Below are positions 1 to 7,721 of a DNA stretch of 64,000 nt, piece after piece. The stretch spans positions 1,154,861 to 1,218,860 of the forward strand of contig CANLZI010000001.1 of assembly GCA_947495555.1 (NCBI GenBank), in the 5' to 3' direction. Under the pieces are notes generated by a model. That model saw only the letters and a program-made list of their open reading frames with translations, searched no databases and had not been told where the DNA came from. Each line of letters opens with the position of its first letter. The stretch's first letter is position 1. This DNA comes from an uncultured Erythrobacter sp. (GTDB lineage: Bacteria; Pseudomonadota; Alphaproteobacteria; Sphingomonadales; Sphingomonadaceae). Both the position numbers and the translations under genes were made by a program.

Positions 1-62
1 ATGATGAATTGGAACAAATGAAAAAGGCGTTGGGCAAAGACAGCGCCAAGAAGGAAGACTAA
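1..62 (+). CDS. pspA: C-terminal end of PspA-like protein (partial)
   Basis: Only the last 19 residues are inside the window, ending with a TAA stop at 60-62. The tail is charged and helical (it begins DELEQMKKALGKD), which suits the end of the PspA/IM30 coiled coil. The call rests mainly on position: it stops 3 bases before pspB and is followed by pspC, the usual order pspA-pspB-pspC. PspA is the peripheral inner-membrane effector and the inhibitor of PspF in the phage-shock response. The sequence alone would not identify it. Confidence 0.5.
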   Translation, partial: DELEQMKKALGKDSAKKED

Positions 63-65
63 GTC

Positions 66-368
66 ATGGATATCGAACCCATTCTTGCAATTTTGGCAAT
101 ATTCATCGGACTGCCTTGGTTGATTATGCATTATGTCACCAAATGGAAGACCGCCGGAACCATTACTACCGATGACGAAGTGTTGCTGGACGAACTTTAT
201 CAGCTCGCCCGCCGCTTGGATGATCGGATGGATACAGTCGAGCGCTTGGTGGCTGCCGATAACCCCAATTTCGAAGTGAAGCGCCTGCGCGCAGATCAGG
301 AAACCGATAACCAGCAGCTGCGCGAACTCGATCGCCTGATCGCTGACAAGAAGGATACCGCCCGATGA
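66..368 (+). CDS. pspB: Phage shock protein B (envelope stress membrane protein)
   Basis: A 100-residue protein with one N-terminal transmembrane segment (about residues 5-25, beginning IEPILAILAIFIGLPWLIMH) followed by a soluble helix of coiled-coil character. The central part, LDELYQLARRLDDRMDTVER, is typical of PspB, in which the helix senses envelope damage together with PspC and relieves PspA inhibition of PspF. The start ATG lies 4 bases after the pspA stop, and the end overlaps pspC by 4 bases, so the genes are translationally coupled. The helix motif DRMDTVERLVAADNP recurs in modified form in pspC and in the six genes that follow. Confidence 0.93.
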   Translation: MDIEPILAILAIFIGLPWLIMHYVTKWKTAGTITTDDEVLLDELYQLARRLDDRMDTVERLVAADNPNFEVKRLRADQETDNQQLRELDRLIADKKDTAR

Positions 369-742
369 ACAGCCCACGCACCACGCTCTACCGCGACAAG
401 CACAATGCCAAACTGATGGGCGTATGTTCAGGCATTGCGGACTACACAGGCGTAAATACCATTTGGGTGCGCCTGGGCTTTTTGGCCCTGCTGTTTACCG
501 TCGCGCCTATCTTGCTGCCCGCCTATTTCATCGCAGGCATCCTGCTGAACAAGAAGCCACCGCACCTTTACAAGGATGTGGACGAGCAGAAATACTGGCA
601 GCGCGTGCGCCAAAGCCCACAGCGTTCGGCCCGCGAAATCCGCGCCCGGTTCCGTGATGTGGATCGTCGCCTGGCGGATGTTGAACACCATTATGTCAGC
701 AGCAATCCGCGCCTATCGGCAGAGATCGAGCGTCTGCGCTAA
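365..742 (+). CDS. pspC: Phage shock protein C
   Basis: A 125-residue PspC-domain protein. The N-terminal part (residues 8-60) has the family hallmarks: KLMGVCSGIADY, then a hydrophobic stretch (LGFLALLFTVAPILLPAYFIAGILL) that forms the membrane segment. PspC works with PspB at the inner membrane to sense envelope stress. The C-terminal 30 residues (DVDRRLADVEHHYVSSNP then IERLR) resemble the helix of PspB (DDRMDTVERLVAADNP then VKRLR), so both carry the same interaction-type module. It overlaps pspB by 4 bases and is followed 26 bases later by the first PspB-like paralogue. Confidence 0.93.
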   Translation: MNSPRTTLYRDKHNAKLMGVCSGIADYTGVNTIWVRLGFLALLFTVAPILLPAYFIAGILLNKKPPHLYKDVDEQKYWQRVRQSPQRSAREIRARFRDVDRRLADVEHHYVSSNPRLSAEIERLR

Positions 743-768
743 GAATTTGAGATGACAGGGGACTAAAC

Positions 769-1083
769 GTGGACACTGGAACATTGGCATTATTGATCCC
801 CATTATCGGGGTATCGATCCCGATCGTAGCGATCTGGTCCAAGCACCGGCAGAAGATCATCGAAATGCAGCTGGAAAAAACCGCCAGCGCCAGTGCCGAA
901 AAAGCTGCGCAATATTCGACCAATATTCAGCAGCTGGAAGACCGGGTGCAGGTTCTGGAACGGATTGTAACCGATCGCGGCTATGACATTGCGACCCAGA
1001 TCGAGGCGCTGCGCGACACGCGCACCGTGGAGCAAAAAGACAGCGGTACACCGCTCAACATCAGCAAGCAGGAAAACGCGTAA
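769..1083 (+). CDS. PspB-like small membrane/coiled-coil protein 1
   Basis: A 104-residue protein starting at a GTG preceded by AGGGGA. It has an N-terminal membrane segment (residues 5-25) and a coiled-coil region containing LEDRVQVLERIVTDRGYDIA and then IEALRD. This matches the PspB helix (DDRMDTVERLVAA). The C-terminal tail has DSGTPLNISKQENA, nearly repeated in the next protein (DSGTPLNLNKQEKA), which indicates a recent duplication. The stop overlaps the next ATG (TAATG). No catalytic residues are visible. A role as an accessory envelope-stress sensor or partner of PspC is inferred from the context and the shared helix. Confidence 0.8.
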   Translation: MDTGTLALLIPIIGVSIPIVAIWSKHRQKIIEMQLEKTASASAEKAAQYSTNIQQLEDRVQVLERIVTDRGYDIATQIEALRDTRTVEQKDSGTPLNISKQENA

Positions 1084-1418
1084 TGGATTGGGGAAGCCCG
1101 GAATTTGTCATCGGAATCATTGCGATCAGCTATGCTGCATGGCTGCTCAACAACTGGATCCGCGCCAAAAACGGTTATGCGCTGGAAAATGAATGGGGCG
1201 GCACAACCGAGAAATCCGACAGTGCCGAAACCAAGCAATTGCGCGCGGAAAACAGCGAGCTTCACGGCAAACTCGACGCAATGCAGGACCGCATGATTGT
1301 GCTCGAAAAGATCGTCACCGACCGAGGCTATACTCTGGCTGACGAGATCGAAGCCCTGCGCAGCAAACCGGCAGACAGCGGCACCCCGCTGAATTTGAAC
1401 AAGCAGGAGAAAGCCTGA
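1083..1418 (+). CDS. PspB-like small membrane/coiled-coil protein 2
   Basis: A 111-residue protein with an N-terminal membrane segment (about residues 8-25), a short juxtamembrane stretch (NNWIRAKNGYALENEWGG) and a coiled coil ending in MQDRMIVLEKIVTDRGYTLA and EIEALRS. The juxtamembrane stretch is shared with protein 3 (NTWIRVKHGYPLENSWG) and the C-terminal tail with protein 1, so this gene links the two neighbours in a chain of duplications. It overlaps both flanking genes by one base (TAATG and TGATG). Probable single-pass inner-membrane protein with a cytoplasmic helix; the function is not known. Confidence 0.8.
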   Translation: MDWGSPEFVIGIIAISYAAWLLNNWIRAKNGYALENEWGGTTEKSDSAETKQLRAENSELHGKLDAMQDRMIVLEKIVTDRGYTLADEIEALRSKPADSGTPLNLNKQEKA

Positions 1419-1753
1419 TGGACCTGTCAGAAATTCCGGTAATGGCGCTGGCAATTCCATCGGCACTCATCGCAATCGGCTGGGTCGCAAACACCTGGAT
1501 CCGGGTCAAACATGGCTACCCGCTGGAGAACAGCTGGGGCAAGGCTGTCTACCCGAAGAACGATCAGGCCGTTGAACGGGTCAAGTTGCTCACGCAGGAA
1601 AATGCCGAGCTTCGCGCAGAACTGGGCTCGGTCAAAGACCGGCTGGCCAATGTTGAGCGGATCGTGACCGACGGTGGCTATGCGCTGGGAAGCGAGATTG
1701 ATGCACTGCGCGAGCGAAGCTTGGAAAATCTAAAAGATAAAGAGGTAAACTGA
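1418..1753 (+). CDS. PspB-like small membrane/coiled-coil protein 3
   Basis: A 111-residue single-pass membrane protein. The hydrophobic segment is at residues 7-25, followed by NTWIRVKHGYPLENSWGK, also found in protein 2. The coiled coil (VERVKLLTQENAELRAELG) runs into VKDRLANVERIVTDGGYALG and EIDALRE, the motif shared across the array. It overlaps its neighbours by one base on each side (TGATG), so the array is probably translated as a coupled unit. No enzyme motif is present. Confidence 0.8.
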   Translation: MDLSEIPVMALAIPSALIAIGWVANTWIRVKHGYPLENSWGKAVYPKNDQAVERVKLLTQENAELRAELGSVKDRLANVERIVTDGGYALGSEIDALRERSLENLKDKEVN

Positions 1754-2058
1754 TGGGCGAGTTGGTGATCATATTTGCGTTCATATTAGCGGCAACGATG
1801 ATGTCTTATGCTTTTGGATTGAAGATCCACCAGCGCCATATCGCCTATAAAGAGCGCAGAGATATGCTGAACCGTGAGGCCCAATACGGCAGCTCGGAAA
1901 TGTCCCAAAACAACCAAGCCAAGCTGGAAGAGCGGGTCCGGGTTCTGGAGAGAATTGCGACCGACGGTAAGCAAGATTTGGCGCTTCAGATCGAAGAATT
2001 GCGCGACCTTGATGAAATCGACAGCCTGGTCGCGCCAACAACTCGAGAAAAAGCATGA
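1753..2058 (+). CDS. PspB-like small membrane/coiled-coil protein 4
   Basis: A 101-residue protein with an N-terminal membrane helix (residues 3-22) followed by a basic juxtamembrane region (HQRHIAYKERRD) and the array motif LEERVRVLERIATDGKQDLA with IEELRD. The basic juxtamembrane stretch predicts a cytoplasmic C-terminus by the positive-inside rule. It overlaps the previous gene by one base and the next by four (ATGA). Related to PspB by topology and helix motif; the specific role is unknown. Confidence 0.8.
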   Translation: MGELVIIFAFILAATMMSYAFGLKIHQRHIAYKERRDMLNREAQYGSSEMSQNNQAKLEERVRVLERIATDGKQDLALQIEELRDLDEIDSLVAPTTREKA

Positions 2059-2324
2059 TGAACAGTTGGGCCATTGTAGCCATCGTTGCGATCGCAGTGT
2101 GGGGCTTTGTACAGCTCAGGAAGGCGCGCATGGGAATTGTCAGGGACAAGCAAGGCAATGAAAGCCGGATTGCCCAGGACGATCCAGAGGCGCGCCGCGA
2201 ATTGGAAGAATTGCGCGAACGGGTGAAAGTGCTTGAGCGGATTACGGTCGATGGCCGGGAAGCGCGCGCTATCGCCGACGAAATCGAGGACCTGCGTAAC
2301 GAGCAGGACAAACAGACCAGTTAG
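2055..2324 (+). CDS. PspB-like small membrane/coiled-coil protein 5
   Basis: An 89-residue protein with a short N-terminal membrane helix (residues 3-19) and a highly charged helix containing LEELRERVKVLERITVDGRE and then IADEIEDLRN. The ATG overlaps the previous stop (ATGA). It is the shortest full copy of the module in the array. Function unknown; grouped with the Psp locus because of the shared motif and gene coupling. Confidence 0.78.
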   Translation: MMNSWAIVAIVAIAVWGFVQLRKARMGIVRDKQGNESRIAQDDPEARRELEELRERVKVLERITVDGREARAIADEIEDLRNEQDKQTS

Positions 2325-2348
2325 AAGCCGAGGATTTAGGAGGGCATT

Positions 2349-2600
2349 ATGAACATGTTCGAACCGACATTCATTATTGCAGCCACGTGTTTGGTGGGAA
2401 TTACAATTGTTGCGGTAAGCTTGCTGCGCGCTTGGCAAGGATGGTTGGCGCTTAAGCAGCGCGAGCTGGACGCCTCGCCAAATGCGGTCGACGGCAAGCT
2501 TGGCATGGGCAGCGGCATGGGTGCTGCCCGGATCGAGATTTCGGACCTCAAGGAACGGATCAAGAAGCTGGAAGCAATCGCCAGTGGGGTGGATTTGTGA
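2349..2600 (+). CDS. PspB-like small membrane/coiled-coil protein 6 (shortened copy)
   Basis: An 83-residue protein with an N-terminal membrane segment (residues 7-27) and a short helix, ISDLKERIKKLEAIASG, that ends where the other copies continue with an EIxxLR segment. It has its own strong ribosome binding site (AGGAGGG, 2338-2344) and sits 24 bases after the previous gene, so it is the only array member not overlapping its upstream neighbour. A glycine/methionine-rich stretch (GKLGMGSGMG) lies before the helix. It is probably the most diverged or a truncated member of the array. Confidence 0.72.
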   Translation: MNMFEPTFIIAATCLVGITIVAVSLLRAWQGWLALKQRELDASPNAVDGKLGMGSGMGAARIEISDLKERIKKLEAIASGVDL

Positions 2601-2624
2601 GCAAAAGCGCCTAGATGCGCTGTT

Positions 2625-3032
2625 ATGAGATCACTCGATGATATTGCCGAGGAATATGATTTCCTCGAAGGGGATGAGCGCTATCGCTTATTGATCGAGC
2701 TGGGACGTGATTTGCCGCCCATGCCCGACGCCTTTAGAACCGATGCAACGCTGGTCCGTGGTTGCTCTGCCAGCGTGTGGGTGTATCCCACCGAACAAGA
2801 CGGCCAGCTTAATTTTCTGGCCGATAGCAATGCCGCCATCACCAAAGGCATCGTAGCCCTGGTTATCGCCGCGGTGCAGGATCAGGCGCCAGACAAAGTG
2901 GCCCAAATGGACATCGCCGCCGCGCTGAGCCCGTTCGACCTAAAGAACCAGCTCAGTTCCAACCGGACGCAAGGCGTTCCCAATATGATCGCGCTGGTAA
3001 AAGAACACGCCGCCCGTATTGCAGCGGGCTGA
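2625..3032 (+). CDS. sufE: SufE family sulfur acceptor protein
   Basis: A 135-residue protein matching the SufE family in length and motifs. SufE takes persulfide sulfur from the cysteine desulfurase SufS through a conserved cysteine and passes it to the Fe-S scaffold. The likely active cysteine is residue 47 in VRGCSASVW, where the family usually has V-x-GC-x-S-x-VW. The N-terminal IAEEYDFLEGDERYRLLIELG and the C-terminal SNRTQGVPNMI are also typical. No other suf gene lies in the window, so it works with components encoded elsewhere. The stop nearly abuts the start of the next gene. Confidence 0.92.
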   Translation: MRSLDDIAEEYDFLEGDERYRLLIELGRDLPPMPDAFRTDATLVRGCSASVWVYPTEQDGQLNFLADSNAAITKGIVALVIAAVQDQAPDKVAQMDIAAALSPFDLKNQLSSNRTQGVPNMIALVKEHAARIAAG

Positions 3033-3033
3033 T

Positions 3034-3381
3034 ATGCGGCCGCTCTATCTTGCAATAGGAATGATCTGCGTGGCCCTTGGCGCGGTTGGCGCCGCACTGC
3101 CGATCATGCCCACCGTCCCATTCTTGCTGCTGGCTGTATTTTGCTTTGCCCGAAGCAATCCCGCGCTCGAACAGCGCATATTGGATCACCCTACCTGGGG
3201 CCCACAAGTGAAAGACTGGCGCGAGCGGCGGGCCATTTCACGTCGTTCAAAGGTGATGGCGATTGGCGCGATGAGCGTGGGTGCAGCCTTCACCTGGTTC
3301 AGTTTGGGTGAGCCGTGGGTCTATCTCTCGCTCGCCATCTTGGGGATCAGCGGGACGTGGATCGCAACCCGTAACGAATAA
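3034..3381 (+). CDS. DUF454 (YbaN family) small membrane protein
   Basis: About 115 residues, starting at the ATG one base after the sufE stop; an upstream TTG at 3019 would overlap sufE and is less likely. The pattern LGAVGAALPIMPTVPFLLLA with FARSNPALEQRI is diagnostic of the DUF454/YbaN inner-membrane family. Three hydrophobic segments are visible (about residues 5-37, 72-85 and 90-110). The family's function is not established. The tight spacing to sufE suggests one transcript. Confidence 0.85.
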   Translation: MRPLYLAIGMICVALGAVGAALPIMPTVPFLLLAVFCFARSNPALEQRILDHPTWGPQVKDWRERRAISRRSKVMAIGAMSVGAAFTWFSLGEPWVYLSLAILGISGTWIATRNE

Positions 3382-3464
3382 ACCCTCTCGGAACCTTTTG
3401 CGCCACCCAACCGTAGCATTGGCAAGCGGCTCGACCGCATGACACTCATATTGGAGCGCATTTG

Positions 3465-3623
3465 ATGCCTATTATTATCCTGATCGCAACGATCCTACTT
3501 CCACCCCTCGGCGTTGCATTGAAGCACGGCCTCGGCACGACAACTCTGCTGAACCTGGTGCTGACATTGCTCGGCTTTATCCCAGGCCTGATCCATGGCC
3601 TGTACGTAAACTACGCTCGCTGA
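3465..3623 (+). CDS. Pmp3/YqaE (UPF0057) stress membrane peptide
   Basis: A 52-residue very hydrophobic protein: MPIIILIATILLPPLGVALK, then LNLVLTLLGFIPGLIHGLYV. This two-helix layout with LPPxGV after the first helix and LGxxPGxIHaxY in the second is the signature of the Pmp3/YqaE family, small membrane proteins linked to salt, cold and membrane-potential stress in bacteria, plants and yeast. A purine-rich GGAGCG lies upstream of the ATG. It stands alone, about 80 bases after the DUF454 gene. Confidence 0.9.
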   Translation: MPIIILIATILLPPLGVALKHGLGTTTLLNLVLTLLGFIPGLIHGLYVNYAR

Positions 3624-3654
3624 TTTTCACGCGATGCGTTCGAGAGCGCGGCCC

Positions 3655-4173
3655 CTAGTGGGTCGCGCTTTCGCGTATCTGGGCAATGCCGGCTTCGCGC
3701 TGCGCCTTTAATTCGGCTTTCAACTTGGCCGGATCGCGGGCCAGAACAAAGCCAAAGCTCACCCCGCCTTCCTTGCCGATCGTTGCATGATGCAGCTTGT
3801 GCGCTTGGACCAACCTTTTGGCGTAACCGCTTTTCGGGACATATTTGAAATAGCGCTGATGGACCAAACCATCATGCACCAGCGTGTAAATGATGCCATA
3901 GAACATCACGCCCAAACCAATCCATGTTGCCGGCCACCATGCAGCATCGCCCAGCACCATTTCGCTGCCCAAAGCGAACATCGAAATGCTCATCGCAGCA
4001 CCGACAATGGCGTAAAGGTCGTTCTTTTCCAAAGCGTTGTCATGCGGCTCGTGATGATCGCGGTGCCAGCCCCAGCCCCAGCCATGCATGATGTATTTGT
4101 GGCTCGCCCATGCGACCCACTCCATCGCAAAAACGGTGGCCAACACTATCAATATCGCAATCATGGCGTCCAT
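3655..4173 (-). CDS. crtZ: Beta-carotene hydroxylase (fatty acid hydroxylase superfamily)
   Basis: A 172-residue integral membrane di-iron hydroxylase. The histidine clusters are all visible: HKYIMHG (residues 25-31), HRDHHEPH (37-44), HDGLVH (99-104) and HKLHHA (125-130). Length and spacing match bacterial CrtZ, which adds hydroxyl groups at C3 of beta-carotene rings to make zeaxanthin. Carotenoid pigments are common in this group. No other crt gene is nearby. It is transcribed with the thioesterase gene located 16 bases upstream. Confidence 0.9.
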   Translation of the reverse strand: MDAMIAILIVLATVFAMEWVAWASHKYIMHGWGWGWHRDHHEPHDNALEKNDLYAIVGAAMSISMFALGSEMVLGDAAWWPATWIGLGVMFYGIIYTLVHDGLVHQRYFKYVPKSGYAKRLVQAHKLHHATIGKEGGVSFGFVLARDPAKLKAELKAQREAGIAQIRESATH

Positions 4174-4189
4174 GACGAAACTCTATAGA

Positions 4190-4591
4190 TTATTGCGCAG
4201 CGGGAAAAAAGAACCGCCGCAAACTGTCATCAATGCGGGCAGGACGCAGCGTTTCTGCATCGATACAGCACCAGGCTGATTGCACCTCTGCCAAGACCAC
4301 TTCACCGCGCTTGATAACAGTTGAGTAAAATGCGCGAGCGCCCTTGAAGCTTTCCAGCACGGTGCTGGCGATCACATCATCTTCGATGAAGGCTGGCTTA
4401 CGATAGGTAATCTCATGCTTGAGAGCGACCCATGCCTTGCTGGCCACCTCCTCTGCAGGAGCCAGCTTTTGCCAATGGGCCAGCACAGCATCCTGCACCC
4501 AGTTGAGGTAACGCGCATTATTGACGTGTCCCATAAAGTCGATGTCTTCGGGCAAAACCCGGATCGGAAAGGCAAATGGAACTGCTGACAT
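4190..4591 (-). CDS. Acyl-CoA thioesterase (hotdog fold, 4HBT/YbgC-like)
   Basis: A 133-residue single-hotdog-domain protein. FPIRVLPEDIDFMGHVNNARYLNW carries the family hallmark: an Asp (D18) before MGHVNNxxYL, which matches the active-site loop of 4-hydroxybenzoyl-CoA thioesterase-like enzymes. The exact acyl-CoA substrate cannot be read from the sequence. It is the first gene of a minus-strand pair with crtZ and is divergent from leuC. Confidence 0.85.
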   Translation of the reverse strand: MSAVPFAFPIRVLPEDIDFMGHVNNARYLNWVQDAVLAHWQKLAPAEEVASKAWVALKHEITYRKPAFIEDDVIASTVLESFKGARAFYSTVIKRGEVVLAEVQSAWCCIDAETLRPARIDDSLRRFFFPAAQ

Positions 4592-4797
4592 GGATGTCAG
4601 TTAGACCGCCAAAGCTTGCTGTTCCATGACAATCGACAAATTGATGCAAATTGTTTTCAAGATTGTGGCCGATGGGACGCAAAAAAAGGCGAGTTGGTCG
4701 CTCTATCGGCGCCGAAAACAAAACCTAACAAGAAGCCCAACATTTTTTGGGCGCAAGCTCTATTGCAAGTCATCGGGGCCCGGCCTAGCCAGAAACC
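4592..4797. promoter_or_regulatory. Divergent intergenic region before leuC with a small hairpin
   Basis: A 206-base region between the thioesterase gene and leuC that must hold promoters for both. A hairpin GCCCAA (4735-4740) / TTGGGC (4747-4752) with a T-rich loop lies about 45 bases before the leuC start. I looked for a leucine-rich leader peptide that would suggest attenuation and saw none. No clear Shine-Dalgarno precedes the leuC ATG. Confidence 0.3.
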
Positions 4798-6231
4798 ATG
4801 TCTAGCAAACCTCGCACACTTTACGACAAAATCTGGGATGCCCACGAAGTAGAGCTTCGTGATGATGGCACCAGCATCCTGTATATTGACCGGCATCTGG
4901 TCCACGAAGTGACTAGCCCGCAAGCGTTTGAAGCGCTGCGGATAACGGGTCGCAAGGTTCGTAAGCCGGAATTGACGCTGGCTGTGCCAGACCACAATTT
5001 GCCCACCACGCCGCGCGTGGATGCAGCAGGCAACCGCATTCCTATCGCCGATCCGATGAGCGCACAGCAGCTGGCCGCGCTGGAGAAGAACGCGCCCGAA
5101 TTTGGCATTCGCTACATCGATGCCACCGATACCACGCAGGGCATTGTTCATGTGGTGGGTCCGGAACAAGGCTTCTCCCTGCCCGGCACAACCATTGTGT
5201 GCGGAGATTCCCACACTGCCAGCCATGGCGGGTTGGGCGCCTTGGCCTTTGGCATCGGCACCAGCGAAGTGGAACATGTGCTGGCAACGCAAACCTTGCT
5301 GCTAAAGCGCTCCAAATCGATGGAAATTCGCGTTGAAGGGATGTTGTCGCCCGGTGTCAGCGCCAAAGATTTGATCCTGCACATCATCGGCGCCATCGGC
5401 ACTGCTGGTGGTACCGGACATGTGATCGAATATCGCGGCCCCGTATTCGAAGCGATGAGCGTCGAGGAACGCCTGACGGTGTGCAATATGAGCATTGAGG
5501 GCGGCGCGCGCGCTGGCCTGATCGCGCCCGATGAAACCGTGTTCCGCTATCTCACGGGACGGCCGCTGTCGCCCAAAGGTGCGGATTGGGACGAGGCACT
5601 TGCCTATTGGAAAACGCTGTACAGCGATGACGGCGCACAGTTCGATAAATCGGTGACCATTCAGGCCAGCAACGTGGAGCCTTCGGTCACATGGGGCACC
5701 AGCCCGGAAGATGTTGTGGCCATTGGCGGCGTTGTGCCCGATCCCAGCAGTTTTGCTGACCCATCCAAACAAGAAGCTGCTGCCAAAAGCCTTGACTATA
5801 TGGGGCTGACGCCGGGCCAACCGATGCAGGAAATCTCGGTCGAGAACGTCTTTATCGGCAGCTGCACCAATAGTCGGATCGAGGATCTGCGCGCCGCTGC
5901 AAAAGTTTTGGAAGGGCGGACCAAGGCTGACAATGTAAAATGGGCCATCGTAGTGCCCGGCTCTGGATTGGTGAAACAAATGGCAGAGGAAGAGGGGCTG
6001 GATACCATCTTCACATCCGCTGGCTTTGAATGGAGAGAGCCCGGCTGTTCGGCTTGTTTGGGCATGAATCCAGACAAGGTTCCCCCGGGCGAGCGCTGTG
6101 CCTCGACCTCCAATCGCAACTTTGTTGGCCGTCAGGGTCCCGGTGCCAGAACCCATTTGGTCTCACCCGCAATGGCAGCAGCGGCCGCCGTTACAGGCCG
6201 GTTGACCGATGTTAGGGATCTGGACCGATGA
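4798..6231 (+). CDS. leuC: 3-isopropylmalate dehydratase large subunit
   Basis: A 477-residue aconitase-family protein, the normal length for LeuC. With LeuD it isomerises 2-isopropylmalate to 3-isopropylmalate in leucine synthesis. The Fe-S cluster ligands are visible: one Cys in FIGSCTNSR (about residue 357) and two in [12 protein letters not shown] (about 417-420). The N-terminal [20 protein letters not shown] and [16 protein letters not shown] are conserved. The stop overlaps the next gene by 4 bases. Its partner leuD lies 1.5 kb downstream, after three unrelated genes. Confidence 0.97.
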   Translation: MSSKPRTLYDKIWDAHEVELRDDGTSILYIDRHLVHEVTSPQAFEALRITGRKVRKPELTLAVPDHNLPTTPRVDAAGNRIPIADPMSAQQLAALEKNAPEFGIRYIDATDTTQGIVHVVGPEQGFSLPGTTIVCGDSHTASHGGLGALAFGIGTSEVEHVLATQTLLLKRSKSMEIRVEGMLSPGVSAKDLILHIIGAIGTAGGTGHVIEYRGPVFEAMSVEERLTVCNMSIEGGARAGLIAPDETVFRYLTGRPLSPKGADWDEALAYWKTLYSDDGAQFDKSVTIQASNVEPSVTWGTSPEDVVAIGGVVPDPSSFADPSKQEAAAKSLDYMGLTPGQPMQEISVENVFIGSCTNSRIEDLRAAAKVLEGRTKADNVKWAIVVPGSGLVKQMAEEEGLDTIFTSAGFEWREPGCSACLGMNPDKVPPGERCASTSNRNFVGRQGPGARTHLVSPAMAAAAAVTGRLTDVRDLDR

Positions 6232-6632
6232 TCGGAACATGCCATTGCAAAGCGATCACAATCGAAGTTGCGCATAGGCCAGAGTATGTGAATTTTTGCG
6301 ATTGCTCGTTGTGCGCCAAAGTTGGTGGCGCATGGGGCTATTACACCAGCAGTGACGTAAAAATTGCCGGGCCAAGCCAATCCTATCGCCGGTCAGACAT
6401 TGATTCCCCGGCCGTTGAAATCCACTTTTGCGGACAATGCGGCACAACCACCCATTGGGTGCTGACCGAGCATTGCGAAGGCGACCAGCTTGGGGTGAAT
6501 GTTCGATTGTTTGATCCCGGCGAATTGAAGGGGGTCGAAGGTCGCACATTAGATGGGCGCAATTGGACGGGAGAGACCCCCGCAGACCACCGCAGGCCGA
6601 TCGGCACCATCGGACACGATGTTTTCATTTAG
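6228..6632 (+). CDS. GFA (CENP-V/glutathione-dependent formaldehyde-activating) family protein
   Basis: A 134-residue zinc-binding protein. Cysteine groups CHCKA (residues 5-7), CDCSLCAK (about 24-29) and CGQCG (about 66-70) fit the GFA domain. The founding enzyme joins glutathione to formaldehyde, but most members have no proven activity. It starts in ATGA overlap with leuC, so it is co-transcribed with leucine genes, though no metabolic link is evident. Confidence 0.85.
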   Translation: MIGTCHCKAITIEVAHRPEYVNFCDCSLCAKVGGAWGYYTSSDVKIAGPSQSYRRSDIDSPAVEIHFCGQCGTTTHWVLTEHCEGDQLGVNVRLFDPGELKGVEGRTLDGRNWTGETPADHRRPIGTIGHDVFI

Positions 6633-6701
6633 TCGCACGGTACAGGCATTTTGCAGCGGCAAACTCTTGCCTTCCTGCTCACCCAACCCCATGAGAATAG
6701 T

Positions 6702-6860
6702 ATGACGAAGAAACTCTCCGGAAAAGCCACCCTGGGCGCTGCCGCCATCGGGTCTGCCGCTATTGCCGCCGCATTGCTTTATGCAGGCAAGCGGAAGAAG
6801 AAAAACGAGCCGCAACAGCCAGCGGCCATCCCGTCAGGCGAGCCGCCAGAAACCGATTGA
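6702..6860 (+). CDS. Small single-pass membrane protein between leuC and leuD
   Basis: A 52-residue protein: basic N-terminus (MTKKLSGKA), an alanine/glycine-rich hydrophobic helix (residues 10-28), a KRKKKNE basic cluster and a proline-rich tail. I chose the ATG at 6702; an upstream TTG at 6651 would add 17 residues. The function is unknown. The basic cluster after the helix predicts a cytoplasmic C-terminus. Its place inside the leucine operon does not make it an isomerase subunit. Confidence 0.6.
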   Translation: MTKKLSGKATLGAAAIGSAAIAAALLYAGKRKKKNEPQQPAAIPSGEPPETD

Positions 6861-6872
6861 GGAACCCAAGGC

Positions 6873-7721
6873 TTGGCAATTAAACCTCTTCTTGCAGCCT
6901 CAGCTGCGATGGCCGTTCTTGCGGTGTCTAGCGCTGGGGCGGAAGAACCGGTTGGAGTCGAAATGTGGCGCCTAGATTGCGGCTTCCTTGAACTTTCCGA
7001 CACTGCGCCATTTTCCGACGCCCATCTCTATGATGACGAGCAGCGCACGCTGACCAACAGCTGTTATCTGATCCGCAATGGTGATCGATACATGCTGTGG
7101 GACGCAGGCTTTGCCGCGGCATTAAAGGGGCAGCGTGTCACTCAATCTGTATTCACAATCGGCATAGAGCGCACGATAGAAGATCAGCTGGCCGATCTTG
7201 GCCTGTCAGCCGACGATATCGAGCTGATGGCAGTCAGCCATTACCATAGCGACCACGTTGGCCAGATTCCCGAATTTGCTGACTCATCCTTGGTCATTTC
7301 GGCCGCCGATTGGCAGGCCGTTTCTCAACCTGAACAGGATGGAGCGTTTCTGGATCGCACGCCATTTGCCCCTTGGCTGGGGGAAGACGCTGGAACTGTG
7401 GTTGCAGTAACCGGCGATCACGATGTCTTTGGGGACGGTTCAGTCATTATGAAATCCACGCCCGGTCACACACCGGGTCACAACGCATTGTTGGTCCGGC
7501 TGAGCGAACAAGGCGATGTCTTGCTGACTGGCGATCTGTATCATTTTGAAGAGCAGATCGAAAACCGCGGTGTCCCTCAATTCAACGCTGATCGTGCTGA
7601 TACGCTGGCCTCTTTTGAACGCTTCAATGCAATAGCGAAATCACTCGATGCAACGGTGGTGATTCAACACGATCCAAGGCACGTAGAACGCCTGCCAATA
7701 TTTCCGGAGTCAGCCAAATAA
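6873..7721 (+). CDS. Exported metallo-beta-lactamase fold hydrolase (AHL lactonase-like)
   Basis: A 282-residue protein with a probable signal peptide (residues 1-23, [10 protein letters not shown] then AEE). The metal site is clear: HYHSDHVGQ (about 123-131), TPGHTPGH (about 196-203) and TGDLYH. The overall pattern, including a late HDPRH, resembles the N-acyl homoserine lactonase family, so it could open lactone rings of quorum signals or other lactones in the periplasm. It starts with TTG after GAGGAAC, and its stop overlaps the leuD start by one base (TAATG). Confidence 0.75.
   Translation: MAIKPLLAASAAMAVLAVSSAGAEEPVGVEMWRLDCGFLELSDTAPFSDAHLYDDEQRTLTNSCYLIRNGDRYMLWDAGFAAALKGQRVTQSVFTIGIERTIEDQLADLGLSADDIELMAVSHYHSDHVGQIPEFADSSLVISAADWQAVSQPEQDGAFLDRTPFAPWLGEDAGTVVAVTGDHDVFGDGSVIMKSTPGHTPGHNALLVRLSEQGDVLLTGDLYHFEEQIENRGVPQFNADRADTLASFERFNAIAKSLDATVVIQHDPRHVERLPIFPESAK

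Noticed and set aside
4735..4752. Leader attenuator for leuC
   Set aside because: The hairpin is short and no leucine-rich leader peptide precedes it.
5302..6156. Long open frame opposite leuC
   Set aside because: It is fully antisense to a clear leuC and its protein has no recognisable family; shadows of this kind are expected in GC-rich coding DNA.
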